Shown here in pieces: positions 45,125-57,560 of a stretch of DNA of 64,000 nucleotides. Numbering within the stretch: the stretch's first letter is position 1; every line of letters begins with the position of its first letter. The notes beneath the pieces are model-generated. The model was not told the DNA's origin. It made no database searches and was given only the letters and a program-made list of their open reading frames with translations. The DNA lies in assembly GCA_963675135.1 (NCBI GenBank), contig OY776130.1:27458001-27522000 (forward strand), written 5' to 3'. The translations under genes were made by a program, and so were the position numbers. The stretch comes from Galeopsis tetrahit (taxonomy: Eukaryota > Streptophyta > Magnoliopsida > Lamiales > Lamiaceae).

Positions 45125-46929
45125 TAATATTTTAGAGGCTCAACATGAAGATGAGATTATCTTGAAAAATTGATGTATTTTTTCGTTGTAATTGTTGAAA
45201 GAACATTCTGTTATTATTATTTTTTTTTTGAACATTTGTTATTGTTTTTTATGATTTGGTGGTACTAGTTCAATTGTTATATTTTATTTTATTTTGAAAT
45301 TCACTTAAAAAGACCTTTAAAAGGCTTTCGGGCCAGGCCTATTTATTAAAAAGGTCAGGCCATGAGCCATGCGCGGAGGGAGGGAGGCGACGAGCGACAG
45401 ACGGGTGGAGACGCTGGTCGACGGCAAAAGAAAGATGAAAAGAGGAGAAGGAGAGTTGGAGGCAGTTGAAAATGAGGGATGATATAATAAAATTAGGGTT
45501 ATGATTTATGTTAGAAGGAAATGGTAATTTTGGAAAGAAACTGGTGGGTGAACTCAACTATACGGTGTGAAGACATCTAAGGGATGAAGTCATAATATAA
45601 AGGGGGCATTTATCCGTGACCTTAATTGCTCACGCACAATTCAAGAAATGGGCTGATCAATTTGATTCTTTTCTTTGATAAAACAATTGGGCTGCCCACT
45701 TTTAATTAAATGCTAGCTCAAAACATTCTCCACTTTTAATTAAATGGGCTAACATTGTTGGCCCAAAAAGTCTCCACTTACTCGATTTGCTCTCGATCAC
45801 AATTTCTTCTTTCTTTGACGTAAAGGAGGGACAATGTCACAATGGGCAACCCCCGTAAGAAATTCAAATAAATTTATAATATATTTTAATTTGTCAATTA
45901 AAAAAATATTTGAAACATGTACTCCATAGTATAAATCTGTAAATTTGTTATTCATTTGAATTTAGGTAAATATTTTTCAATCCACTCTTAACTCTAGAGG
46001 TTGCAACATATAATTGTCTATGCATGAACATGTTTCAGAAGGTACACACTACACACCTACCATGAAAGATCGAGACTGACCTTTAACTTTTATTTATCGT
46101 CATTGCAAAAGACAATAGAATAAGAAATTATCTTATTCGAAACTTTATGGGAGTCGTGTCATCGAAACACTCAATATTATTCTCAGAATAAAAACTTTAC
46201 TACCAACATTCCTTCCAAAATAAAAATGTGCCCTCAATAATGTAATTTTCAAGTCTGGTAACAATCAATCTAGTTACATTATACAAATCGGACTTTAGGT
46301 CAATGTTCGTAAGCAACATTATATGGACACATATTTTTGAGAACTAATCGATGGTCTGAGCATGATGTTTTCATATAGTTTCATTCACATTTCCGAAAGT
46401 TTTTTTATTCTGATTTCACCAAAATTATGCTTTCCAAAACATAGTTTGAGAATGACGTTTTAACACTTTGAAAAAAATAAGTGTTTATTTCTACTAATTT
46501 ATGAACAGTGTCACCATGAGACCATCTCACTTTGAATAAGATAAGTGTTTATTCGTACTAATTACTGTTAATGGTATAACTGATTACTATTTTTGATATT
46601 ACTCGTTATTACTTATTGTATTACCGACTATAATAAAATCATACCTATAATATTATTTTGTATTAAAATTTTAAAAAATACACATGAAAAAATGAAAAAA
46701 AAAAAAAGTAAAAGGAAAAAAAATGAAGAAATTAAAAGTTTAGAATAAAAACTGAAAATGGGAGAAAAAGAGGAAGGGGAAGAAAACTTAAAAAGAAAAA
46801 AAATCAAGATTTGTGCCTAATTTCAATATATATATATATTTTTTAATTATGTTTTACGATTTTTTTTCCAAAAATATGGGTGACTTGATGGTGAATCGAC
46901 GGTAACTCGGTAATGACTCAACTATAGAT

Positions 46930-47640
46930 TGTAAATATAAAAATAAAGGTTGATTATATTTTATTATTTTGTGTAAATTAATAAAAGGAAAATATAGTCT
47001 TTTAAATGTAATTATTATTTTTAAAATATTTTGGGGTGAACTCATATAATGAGAGGTGTAGATAAACATGGTAAAAAAATAATTTAGGGGTGAAATCATA
47101 AAATGAGCGGGTGCACATAATCGTGATAAAAAAATTATTTGGGGGTGAACTTATAAAATGAACGGGTGTAGATAACCGTAGTAAAAAAAATGACTTTTGA
47201 GTGAACTCATTAAATGAGTGGGTGTAGATAAAGTATAAATAAAAAATTAAAATTGGTGTGTACCGGTATCTTGCATGTACCCGAGTATCACCCTACAAAT
47301 TAAGGTTGATTTTATTATATTTTGTGTAAATTAATAAAAGGATAATATAGTCTTTTAAATGTAATTACTTTTTAAAAAACATTTTGAGGTGAACTAATAA
47401 AATGAGGGGTGTAGATAAACGTGGTAAAAAAATAATTTAGGGTGAACTCATAAAATGAGCGGGTGCACATAACCGTGATAAAAAAATGATTTGGGGGTGA
47501 AGTCATAAAATGAACGAGTGCAGATAACCGTTGTAAAAAAATAATTTTTGGGTGAACTCATTAAATGAGTGGGTTTATATAAAATATAAATAAAAAATTA
47601 AAATTGATGTGTACTGGTATCTTGCATGTACCCGAGTATC
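46930..47640. repeat. Higher-order tandem repeat, first set
   Basis: Two large units of about 350 bp, each with four subunits of about 54 bp (GGGTGAACTCATAAAATGAG, then CGGGTGCACATAA, then CGTGGTAAAAAAATAATTT) and a spacer containing ACCGGTATCTTGCATGTACC and CGAGTATCACCCTACAAATT. It continues from the foldback right end. The third unit resumes after the solo LTR at 49531. Confidence 0.88.
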
Positions 47641-49530
47641 TGATTCGGGTGGAATTTACACGTTTTAGGGGCACATGTGAAGCGTGTTTTGATGTGGATT
47701 TCATTGAATTATGCATTGAATATGATTGTTTAAGCCGAAATGAGAGAAAGGTTGTGTTTTGTCGATTTTGTAGGAAATACGATGGAATTTGGAGCAAAAC
47801 ATCGACCATACTTTACTGGATCAGGAAGAGGAGTGCACGGTTGGATTCATCTCGAAAAACGGAGTGGATTAGCCAAAAGAATTGAGTCAATCCGACACCC
47901 GAGGCGAAAGATATGCACGAAACGAGAAGGGGGTGGACATCGCGAGCGAGCACGGCCGAGCTCATGGCTCGGCCGAGCCATTTTCAAGCCACGGACGTGC
48001 ATCGTGCTCGAGAAATCGCACCAAGAGACTGAGGGTTTTGAGCCAAGCAAGGGCACGGCCGAGCTCCTAGCTCGGCCGAGCTCCATATCAAGCCAACCGA
48101 GGCCACGCTCGAGCACCATTCTCGAAGAAACGCACATCGAAACAGAGACAATTTTGGCTAAGGAAAGGGCACGGCCGAGCACCCAGCTCGGCCGAGCTGC
48201 AGCCAAGAAGAAATCTGAAGGGCACGGCCGAACCTGCTCCTCGGCCGAGCACCCCTCTCGGACAAGCTCCCCTCGAAACCGAAGCATTTTCGCCCATCCC
48301 ATGCCTCGAACACCTCGGCCGAGCTCCCAGCTTTGGCCGAGCACTTGCCTTCCCCTGCATCCGCACGCCTCGGCCGATCATCCAGCACGGCCGAGCACTC
48401 CCGATTGTCCACACGCCGAGCACGGCCGAGCCGCCTGCTCGGCCGAGCTTCACCCAGGCCCAATCTCATTTTCGGTGCTTTTTCCACATTTTGGCCATTT
48501 TGGAGGGACCAACTTGCAAATTGTCCATCCAAACCCTACCCAAACACTATATAAACCCTCTTTCTTGAAATTCAAGCCACTTTCCCCCAATTCTTCAATT
48601 CCCACACAATTCAATGTGTTTTGGCCATATCTCTCTCAATTCTTCATCAAATCAAGCAAGAGAGGATGCAATAGCTTGCAAATTCCATTCCACATCACAT
48701 TCTAGACTAAGCTTTCTCTTTCTTTTCCTTTTTAATTAGTTTTTACATTTTGATTTTGTATTTCATTATGCTAGTTTGTGGCTAAACACTTTGTGGTTCT
48801 AAGGCATTGTAAATACTTGGATTGAAGTTTATGATTAATTTCTTGTTTTAATTGGTGTTTATATCTTATTTGTATGTTTAATTATCCATTGTAAAGCATG
48901 TTGTTAGTGGCCATGATGATTTGCTTAATTCATTGTTAATTGGGATAATATTGAAAGATTTATTTCATTTAATCGTATGCAAGCATGCAACCCAGTATTA
49001 TTATGATCTCGAGAGAGGATTAATTATCGGAGAGGGAATTGAATGATCTTAGGAGCTATTTTAGGCGGTGTAACGTTCGTGATGTAGAGATACGAGCCTA
49101 TGTTGCATGCGCTTTTGGATTAGTTGTATTGAGAGATCGATTAATTCTTCTTGTGTGATCACCCTATATGAGATAACCTTAATGGCCATTTAAACGAGTT
49201 AACATTCATAAACGGATATCTAGGTGCTACAATTGCCTTGGAACCCACCTTCTCTCTTTGAGTCTTCATTCGTTTTACTTTCGTTTTATTGATTCGCATG
49301 CTAGTAGATCGATTTTCATTACCCTTTATTACTTATTTGTGACACTTTGGTAGGTAATCTTAGAGTAATTCATCACTTTCAATTTATCGATCGCGTCTAA
49401 ATAGAACTACGTTAACAAACTACACTTTTACGCTAAACCTCCTTGTGGGATCGACCTCGTGCTTATCACGCTACGATAGACACCATACACTTGCGGTTGT
49501 TTATTTTAGTGTTGTATAACACGTGAATCA
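47641..49530 (+). repeat. Solo gypsy LTR with 5-bp target duplication
   Basis: TGATTC...GAATCA ends and GTATC at 47636-47640 and 49531-49535. Similar to the Athila-like LTR at 34309. TATATAAA at 48548-48555. No internal region, so it probably formed by LTR-LTR recombination. It interrupts the higher-order repeat. Open frames within it follow the CGGCCGAG array and are probably not coding. Confidence 0.93.
47955..48450. promoter_or_regulatory. Array of CGGCCGAG motifs in U3 of the solo LTR
   Basis: About fourteen copies of GGCCGAG, alternating as GCACGGCCGAG and GCTCGGCCGAG (several are the perfect 8-bp palindrome TCGGCCGA), 100-600 bp upstream of the TATA box. The related LTR at 34309 has fewer, diverged copies. 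This could be a protein-binding or methylation-prone array; role not known. Confidence 0.6.
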
Positions 49531-49609
49531 GTATCACCCTACAAATTAGAGTTGGTTTTATTATAATTTGTGTAAATTAATAAAAGGATAATATAGTCCT
49601 TAAAATGTA

Positions 49610-49821
49610 CTCCCTCCGTCCCAGAGAAAGCTACCCAACTTTCCTTTTTCGTCCGTCCCAGAGAAAGCTACCCATTCCTTTTTTGGTAACTATTCCCCCT
49701 CACATTTCATTATATTTTCTCTCTCTCAATCACATCACTTCTAATACATCTACTTATTATATTGATATTTCTTAACCTCCGTGCAGGAGCTCATGGGGAG
49801 CTTTCCCTGGGACGGAGGGAG
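49610..49821. mobile_element. Stowaway MITE in the higher-order repeat
   Basis: CTCCCTCCGTCCCAGAG and CTGGGACGGAGGGAG ends, TA duplication at 49608-49609 and 49822-49823. The 54-bp-repeat spacer (AAAATG...TAATTATTT) reads through it. Interior has an internal direct repeat of CCGTCCCAGAGAAAGCTACC. Confidence 0.92.
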
Positions 49822-49840
49822 TAATTATTTAAAAGGGTTA

Positions 49841-50455
49841 ATTCTAAATAAATACACCACCTTTAATCTCAATATCAATTTAATCACGACCTTTACGATT
49901 TTTTTTTTAGAACCTCAACCTTTCATCATGTTGCAATTAGATACACATTTTTTTTCTCCGGTTAACCATTGATGATGTGGCGCTTGCCACGTCATATTAC
50001 ATATATTTTTTTATTTTCCACATAAAGATTACACTTTATAAAAATAAAAATAAAATTTCATGAGTCTCCCTGCTCCTCAAACTAAATCAAGTTTTCTTCT
50101 ACCATTCTCAATTATTCTCTTCTAACCATAAAAATCATACAAAAGCAAAAAAAAAAAAAAAAAAAAAAAAAACGCATCTAATCCATGACCATTGGGTGAT
50201 TTGGTGGTTTATTTCTTCAGGAATTCTTAAATTATTTAATAATTTTGTTGTTTTGTTCAACTAGTTCCGAGAACTATAATTTTTTTGTGGACCTCATTTT
50301 ATTTTTATGTTTATAAAGAGTAATCTTTATGTGGAAAATAAAAAAAATATGTGTAATATGACGTGGCGAGCTCCGACAAGCCACATCATCAATTGTTGAC
50401 CGGAGAAAAAAAAACGTGTATCTAATTGCAACACGATAAAAGGTTGGGGTTTTAA
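49841..50455. mobile_element. Long-inverted-repeat element (MULE-like MITE)
   Basis: Left arm with CAATTAGATACAC, TCCGGTTAACCATTGATGAT, GCCACGTCATATTACA and TTTTCCACATAAAGATTAC. The right arm at about 50300-50450 is the reverse complement. The outer left end GGGTTAATTCTAAATAAATA resembles common plant Mutator-type MITE ends. The right tip is decayed, and a long A-run lies in the centre. Confidence 0.7.
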
Positions 50456-50459
50456 AAAA

Positions 50460-50870
50460 ACTTTAGACCCATTACCCGCTAAAAAACTTTAGACCCATTA
50501 CCCGCCCCGCCTAAATACCCGCCTAAACCCGCCCCGTCCCATGAACCCGAGCTATCCCACTTTGTCCATATATATAATATACTGTATATAATTTTTTTTA
50601 AGCCAATATGTATACTGATATACATATACAATTATTAACACACATATATATAATATAATACATATACAATTATTAACATACATATATATATACATATATA
50701 TACTGATATACATATAATATATATTAAATATATATGTCTATACGGGTCGGGGTCGGGTCAGGTATATGTAAAACCATTACCCGTCCCATACCCGGCGGGT
50801 ATTGTTTGATCGGGTATTTACCCGACCCGGGACCCGTTTGACCGGGTATTTACTTCAGATTGAAAATGTT
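50460..50870. other. CCCG/GGGT-rich repeat and TATACATATA microsatellite
   Basis: ACCCATTACCCGC is doubled, followed by CCCGCC-type runs, a TATATACATATA tract, and GGGTCGGGTCAGG and ACCCGACCCGGGACCC blocks in opposite orientation. It resembles a decayed terminal-inverted-repeat element; type unknown. Confidence 0.4.
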
Positions 50871-50879
50871 TATCAAATT

Positions 50880-50945
50880 GCCTTCTGTCCCAGCGGTTTC
50901 AACAGTCAATTGTACGCATAAGGTCACAGGTTCAATTCTTTTTTA
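50880..50945 (+). other. tRNA/SINE-like remnant
   Basis: GTCCCAGCGGTTT and GGTCACAGGTTCAATTC are spaced like a pol III A and B box of plant SINEs. Short and decayed; no target duplication found. Confidence 0.35.
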
Positions 50946-50949
50946 GTAA

Positions 50950-51200
50950 AAACAAAATTACCACTTTTCAATAATAATAGTCGTCACTTTTCAATAACAA
51001 AAGTAATAAAATTATCACTTTTCAATAATAATAGTCGTCACTTTTCAATAACAAAATTACCACTTTTCAATAATAATAGTCACCACTTTTCAATAATAAT
51101 AGTCACCACTTTTCAATTCACTTTTTCGTAACAAAATTACAATTTTTTAATAATAATAGTCACCACTTTTCAATAAAAAAGAACCACACTTTTCAATAAC
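50950..51200. repeat. Minisatellite, about 23-bp units
   Basis: Repeats of CACTTTTCAATAATAATAGT and the variant CACTTTTCAATAACAAAATT, roughly ten copies. Confidence 0.85.
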
Positions 51201-52309
51201 AACCATTATCACTTTTTTCATTGACAGAAATAAGCAACGCATATTTCATACTATCTTTTAATTGAAAATTAAAGCTTTGGCTAAAGCCTTCTGGTTGCAA
51301 TTTCTTGTTGAAGACAGATAAGAGAGAAAATTAGGGAGCTCGGTTAAAACAAATTGTAATAAAATAAGAGAGAAGATAGGAGAAAGCGGTTAAAAGGAAA
51401 AAAAAATGATGTGCACAAAACTTATTTGGTGTGTACGGTGATTATGAGACTTTTCCAAAAAATATATGTTTTACCAATATAACAATACTTCTTTTATCAA
51501 ACTCAAATATTCAACCCACCCTCCCCCAACCTATTGAGCTGAATTTAACATAGACAAATACTTGTGTGTACCAGTTACATGTACCATTTGATTCAATTTT
51601 TTAAATGGGTGAACCATGAGTTATGTCAAATACAGTTTAATATTAGTTCAAATAAAGTATAGTATTAATTCAAATACAGTATAGTATTAATTCACATATT
51701 GTATAGTATTAGTTCAAATATTAAATAGAAACAAGTTATATGTATGTAATTGTCAAACAGGAGTGCAACCCTTGAACATATTGAATTGAATGGGATAATT
51801 TGGTCCATTATTTTCTTTCGGGTGTGACATTTTTTAAAATTCGATCTAAATTGGCATTATTAAAAATTTATTACATAATTCAAATTCCCAACATATATAC
51901 TAAAATATTCATGATTTCTAATCTATGCTAAAATATTCCTAATTTTTATGAATATGCATATTATACACAGTACTAAAATTTGAAGGTATTTTGGTCTCAA
52001 AAGAAAGTAGTAGGTAAACAATATTTTTTCTAATGAAGGTGGGTAATTTTAATTTTTGTAAAAGATTAGTATTATATATTATCAATTTATTTTATTAACA
52101 ATCTAGTCTCAGTTACATCGTCATTATAATTGTATATATAGCATTTTCAATATAAATCTAATCTTTTTTTGTAGAATGATTCTAAATTTTTAATTGATTC
52201 AAAATGAAAAAAACGTCCTTTAACAGAATGAAAGTGCTTGATAATTCTTATTCCATAATCTTTGAATCAAGAACAATAAGTTGATTATTTAATTAATTTT
52301 TGTATATTC
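51201..52309. other. A/T-rich spacer, no gene seen
   Basis: Includes about four imperfect 22-bp repeats (AGTATTAATTCAAATA) at 51640-51730. No coding sequence recognised. Confidence 0.5.
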
Positions 52310-52530
52310 TTTTAACAACGGTATACTATAGAAGTATAAAGATATAGAAAATATATTTTCTTGATTAATTGTAAATGGGATGTACAAGAGGTATTTATAC
52401 AGAGATATAATAAATGTTCTAACCTAATTCTAATGGGCTTTATAAGAGAGCCCATAGGAAACTAAGGTGGGCCTCTATAATAAATGTAGATAAAGACATA
52501 TTTACAATATAGATCAAATACGCCCCCTCA
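52310..52530 (-). repeat. 3' LTR of the minus-strand copia element
   Basis: The minus strand has a CTTGAGGGGGCG polypurine tract at about 52529-52540, then an A/T-rich LTR with CTGTATAAATACC at about 52390-52402. The far end is not sharply defined. It follows the end of pol at 52552. Confidence 0.6.
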
Positions 52531-52551
52531 AGATGGAGCACCATAGGTGAG

Positions 52552-55500
52552 TCAAATCTCGAACATAAGAAGTTGTAGACGAGTGCTAGAGAGCGGTTTT
52601 GTGAGAGCATCTGCGAGCTGATCGGCCGAGGAGACATGGGACACACATAGTTGCTTTGTCTTGATGAGATCGCAGATGAAGTGGAAGTCAATGGCAATGT
52701 GCTTCATTCTCGAGTGAAAGACTGGATTCGAGCATAGGTAGGTGGCACCAATGTTGTCGCAGTAGAGAGCTGGTGAAGGTGAGGTTGGGAAGTGGAGTTC
52801 CTTGAATAGGGATTTCAGCCACTGGACTTCAGAAGCAGCAACAGCAATGGCACGGTATTCGGCCTCAGTCGAGGAGCGCGCAATCAATTTTTATTTCTTG
52901 GAGGACCAGGATATAGGATTGGTTCCTAAGAAGACAATGTAGGCACTGGTGGAGGTCCGATCGTCGGTGTCGCCTGCCCAGTCGGCATACGTGAAGTAGT
53001 GAAGTGACGAGGAAGGATTTGACGTTAGGGTAATCCCAACATCCCTCGTACCATTTAGGTATCTCAGTAAACGTTTGGCAGCACCCGAATGAGTGGTGGT
53101 GGGTGCGTGCATGAATTGCGACAACTTGTGCACGACAAAGGCAATATCTGGTCTGGTGAGTTGAAGGTATTGCAGTGAGCCGAGGACTTGTCGATATTGG
53201 GCAGCATCAGCAGGTGGGGACCCATCCGAGATGGTTAGACGAGCAGATGTTGGTAATGGTGTGCGAACGGGTTTTGAGGCGACCATGTTATATCGGGCGA
53301 GCAGATCAGTGACATATTTGCGTTGGGAGAGGAAGCATGAGCTTTTGGAGCGAAGGACTTCAACTCCCAAGAAATATGATAGGGGGCCAAGGTCTTTGAC
53401 TGAGAATTTGGCACTGAGGTAGGCAGCCACACGCGCGAGCATGGGCGAGTTGTTGCCCGTCAGAATAAGATCATAGACGAGGAAGTAGGCGACCAAACCA
53501 GTCTTGTTGTAGACGAACAGTGATTCATCAGAGTGAGTGGGAGTAAATCCAATTTCTTCGAGAAACGTGCAAAAAGTCTATTACCATGTTTGAGGAGCCT
53601 GCTTTAAGCCATAAATGGACTTACGAAGTTTGCAAACATAAGAAGGAAAAGTCTTATCTACAAAACACGGGGGTTGGGCCATGTAGACGGTGTCTGAAAG
53701 AGTTCCATGGAGGAAGGCATTGTTGACGTCGAACTGGCGGAGAGGCCACTGTTGTGTGACAGCAATGTTGAGGACTGCGCGGACAGTGGCAGGTTTGACC
53801 ACAGGACTAAATATTTCAGAGAAGTCAATGCCAAGTCGTTGATGAAAGCCTTTGGCAACAAGGCGAGCTTTGTATTTGTCAAGCGAACCATCAGGTTTTC
53901 GTTTTAGGCAAAAAACCCACTTGGAGCCGACCACATTTTGAGACGCAGTGGGAGGGACTAAGTCCCAAGTGCCATTTTGAAGAAGTGCATCAAATTCAGT
54001 AGATATGGCTGCTCGCCAATTATTGTCCTTGAGAGCCTGAGAGACACAGCTTGGTTCAATGTCAGGTGTGACTACAGAAGTGAGACCATACCTCAGGTTT
54101 GGCTTGAACACAACATTCTGAGAGCGAGTGACCATGCGAGGTGTAGGAGGTCGCAGAGGAGAATTAGTCGGCACAAGGGGAGTCGTGGTCGGTGCTTGAT
54201 TATATGGTGGAAGGGTGTTGGTAGATGAGAAGGGTAGCTGAGGGGTGGTCGGCAAGGTATTGGTTGTTTGTGTGTTGGTCGGCAAGGGGTTGGTTGTGTA
54301 TTTGTTGGTCGGCGGAGGGTTGGTCGGCTGAGCAATGGGTAAGAAACCAGGGGGAATGGTAGGAGTTGTAGGAGGAGATGGAGAGCGAGCAGGTGGCGGA
54401 CTGGTGGAGAAAGGGAAGACATGTTCAACAAAGTGGACATGCCTGGATGTGTAGGTGCGATTAGTGGATAGGTCAAGGCACAGATAAGCACTTTGAGTGG
54501 ATGAGTATCCAATGAACATACAAGGAGTGGATCGAGGAGTAAGTTTGTGGGTCGTGTAAGGGCGAAGCCAAGGGTAGCACAAGCAACCAAAGACACGGAG
54601 TTTGGATAGATTGAGAGTGCGATGAAGGAGGATTTGATATGAGGAGAGCATATTGAGATTTGGTTTGGGAAGACGATTTATGAGGTAGGTAGCTGTACTG
54701 ACTGCATGGGGCCAGTATGGGAGTGGTATGGACGCATGATGTAGGAGAGCAAAGGCTGTGTCAATGACATGACGATGACGACGTTCGAACATGCCATTGT
54801 GTTCAGGCGTTTGAGGAGGAGTGGTAAGGTGAGAGATACCATGAGTTTGAAGGAAAGGACGAAGAGCAATGTATTCTCCCCCATTGTCAGAGTAAAAGGT
54901 TTTAATTTTGGTTTGATAGTAATTTTCAACAAGGCTTTTAAATTTGGTGAAGGTGTGAAGAACATCAGATTTGCGTTTTAGCGGATAGGTCCATATGTAT
55001 TTACTGAAGTGGTCAACAAATAAGACATAGTATTTAAAGCCTTCGGTAGAGATAACTGGTGACGACCAGACATCAGAGAATATAATATCAAGGGGTTTGG
55101 TGGATACAATACTGGATCATGAAACGGAAGTTTGTGACTTTTGATGCAATTACAAGCATTACAATGAAAAAGCTTAGATGGTACAGAAGCTAAGTTGAAG
55201 TTAGACAGGGTATGGGAAAGAATGTTGATGGATGGGTGGCCAAGGCGAGCATGCCATTTGGTGGTGGTGAGGTGTTGGGCGACCAGGGCTGTTGGAGAGG
55301 ATTTGACAACTTGTGTCGGCCACACGTAGAGATTATTGATACGGCTCCCAACGAGGAGAATGCTCCCCGATCGACCATCCTGCACCTGAAAGGAAGATTC
55401 ACCAAAAATGATGTTGACATTGTTATCCCGGCAAAGGGTGGAAACAGACATGAGATTTTTTGAGATAAGTGGGACAACCAAAACATTCGAAAAACAAAGG

Positions 55501-55577
55501 GAATCCAAAGCATTAAAGCTCATAGATCCAGTATGAGAAATGAATAAACATTTACCGTCACCAAGTCGAGGATAAAT
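52552..55577 (-). pseudogene. Copia pol (integrase, RT, RNase H), frameshifted, 5' part missing
   Basis: Order on the minus strand: GAG-pre-integrase (WHARLGHPSINILSHTLSNF), integrase with SDVW, FYSDNGGEY and PEHNGMFERRHRHV, Pro/Thr-rich linker, RT start (NGTWDLVPPTASQNVVGSKW, IYGLKQAPQTW), RT end with LVYDLILTGN, PDIAFVVHKLSQFMH, and RNase H (ARSSTEAEYRAIAVAASEVQ to ADALTKPLS). Defects: frameshift near 55100, stops after QTW at about 53581 and after SSKK at 52888, and loss of two residues from the YVDD box. Gag and the 5' LTR are absent; the break is at about 55577. Confidence 0.92.
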
Positions 55578-57560
55578 TTGTAAATTTGTCAATTAAAAAA
55601 ATATTTGAAACATGTACTCCATAGTATAAATTTGTAAATTTGTTATTCATTTGAATCTAAGTAAATATTTTTCAATCCACTCTTAACTCTAGAGGTTGCA
55701 ACATATAATTGTCTATGCATGAACATGTTTCAGAAGGTACACACTACGCACCTACTATAAAAGATCGAGACTGACCTTTAACTTTTATTTATCGTCATTG
55801 CAAAAGACAATAGAATAAGAAATTATCTTATTCGAAACTTTATGGGAGTCGTGTCATCAAAACACTCAATATTATTCTCAAAATAAAAACTCTACTACCA
55901 ACATTCCTTCCAAAATAAAAATGTGTCCTCAATAATGTAATTTTCAAGTCTGGTAACAATCAATCTAGTTACATTATACAAATCGGACTTTAGGTCAATG
56001 TTCGTAAGCAACATTATATGGACACATATTTTTTAGAACTAATTGATGGTCTGATCATGACGTTTTCCTATAGTTCAATTCACATTTCCTAAAGTTTTTT
56101 TATTCTAATTTCACCAAAATTCTGCTTTCCAAAACATAGTTTGAAAAAAATAAGTGTTTATTTCTACTAATTTATGAACAGTGTCACCATGAGACCATCT
56201 CACTTTGAATAAGATAAGTGTTTATTCGTACTAATTACTGTTAATGGTCGTACTGATTACTATTTATGGTATTACTCGTTATTACTTATTGTATTACCGA
56301 CTATAACAAAATCATACCTATAATAATATTTTGTATTCAAATTTAAAAAAATACACATGAAAAAATGGAAAAAAAAAGTAAAAGGAAAAAAAAACGAAGA
56401 AATTAAAAGTTTAGAATAAAAACTGAAAATGGGAGAAAAAGAGGAATGTGAAGAAAACTTAAAAAGAAAAAAATCAAGATTTGTGCCTAATTTCGATAGT
56501 TTTTTTTTTTCTAAAAATATGGGTGACTTGATGGTGAATAGACAGTAACTCGGTAATGACTCGACTATAAATTGTAAATATACAAATTAAGGTTGATTTT
56601 ATTATATTTTGTGTAAATTAATAAAAGGATAATATAGTCTTTTAAATGTAATTATTTTAAAAAAAATATTTTGGGGTGAACTCATAAAATGAGGGGGTAG
56701 ATAAACATGGTAAAAAAATAATTTAGGGGTGAACTCATAAAATGAGCGGGTGCACATAATCGTGATAAAAAAATAATTTGGGGGTGAACTCATAAAATGA
56801 ACGGGTGCAGATAACCGTAGTAAAAAATAATTTTTGGGTGAACTCATTTAATGAGTGGGTGTAGATAAAATATAAATAAAAAATTAAAATTAAATTTGGT
56901 GTGTACCGGTATCTTGCATGTACCCGAGTATCACCCTACAAATTAGGGTTGATTTTATTATATTATGTGTAAATTAATAAATGGATAATCTTAAAATGTA
57001 TTTATTTAAAAAAAAAATTGGGATGAACTCATAAAATGAGGGGTGTGGATAAACGTGGTAAAGATAATAATTTAGGGGTGAACTCATAAAATGAGCGGGT
57101 GCACATAACCACGATAAAAAAATGATTTGGGGGTAAACTCATAAAATGAACGAGTGCCGATAACCGTAGTAAAAAAATGATTTTTGGTTAACTCATTAAA
57201 TGAGTGGGTGTAGATAAAATATAAATTAAAATTAAAATTGGTGTGTATCATTATCTTGCATGTACGCGAGTATCACCCTACAAATTAGGGTTGATTTTAT
57301 TATATTATGTGTAAATTAATAAAAGGATAATATAGTCCTTAAAATGTAATTATTTAAAAAAAATCTTTTGGGGTGAATTTATAAAATGAGCAGGTACAGA
57401 TAATTGTGGTAAAAAATAAGTTTGTGGTGAACTTATAAAATGAACGATTGCAGATAACCATGGTTAAAAAATAATTTGGGGTGAACTCATAAAATGAGCG
57501 GGTGCAAATAATCGTAGTAAAAAAATAATTTGAGGGTGAACTAATTAAATGAGCAGGTGT
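55578..57560. repeat. Second copy of foldback right arm plus higher-order repeats
   Basis: 55584-56560 matches 45875-46920 (AAACATGTACTCCATAGTAT, CTCTAGAGGTTGCAACATAT, GGGTGACTTGATGGTGAAT). 56570-57560 contains three further 350-bp units of the 54-bp-subunit repeat. The left edge is the copia break. Confidence 0.88.

Larger units (their letters stand above)
37176..46916. repeat. Giant inverted repeat (foldback-like element)
   Basis: The left arm (37176 to about 43475) and right arm (about 43490-46916) are reverse complements in blocks: CATTACCGAGTTACCGTCGA at both outer ends, the polyA/polyT tract with GGCACAAATCTT, GGTAATACAATAAGTAATAA, CCTCTAGAGTTAAGAG, GGGCAGCCCAATTG, AGTTGAGTTCACCCACCAG, and the BED-finger exon. 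The left arm is longer because of a Pack-MULE. Outside the right end the same sequence continues into tandem repeats that the left side lacks. A second copy of the right part lies at 55584-56560. Confidence 0.88.

Noticed and set aside
47740..48705. 321-codon open frame inside the solo LTR
   Set aside because: It follows the CGGCCGAG array in both strands and several frames. The segment is the U3 of an LTR, with a TATA box inside the frame.
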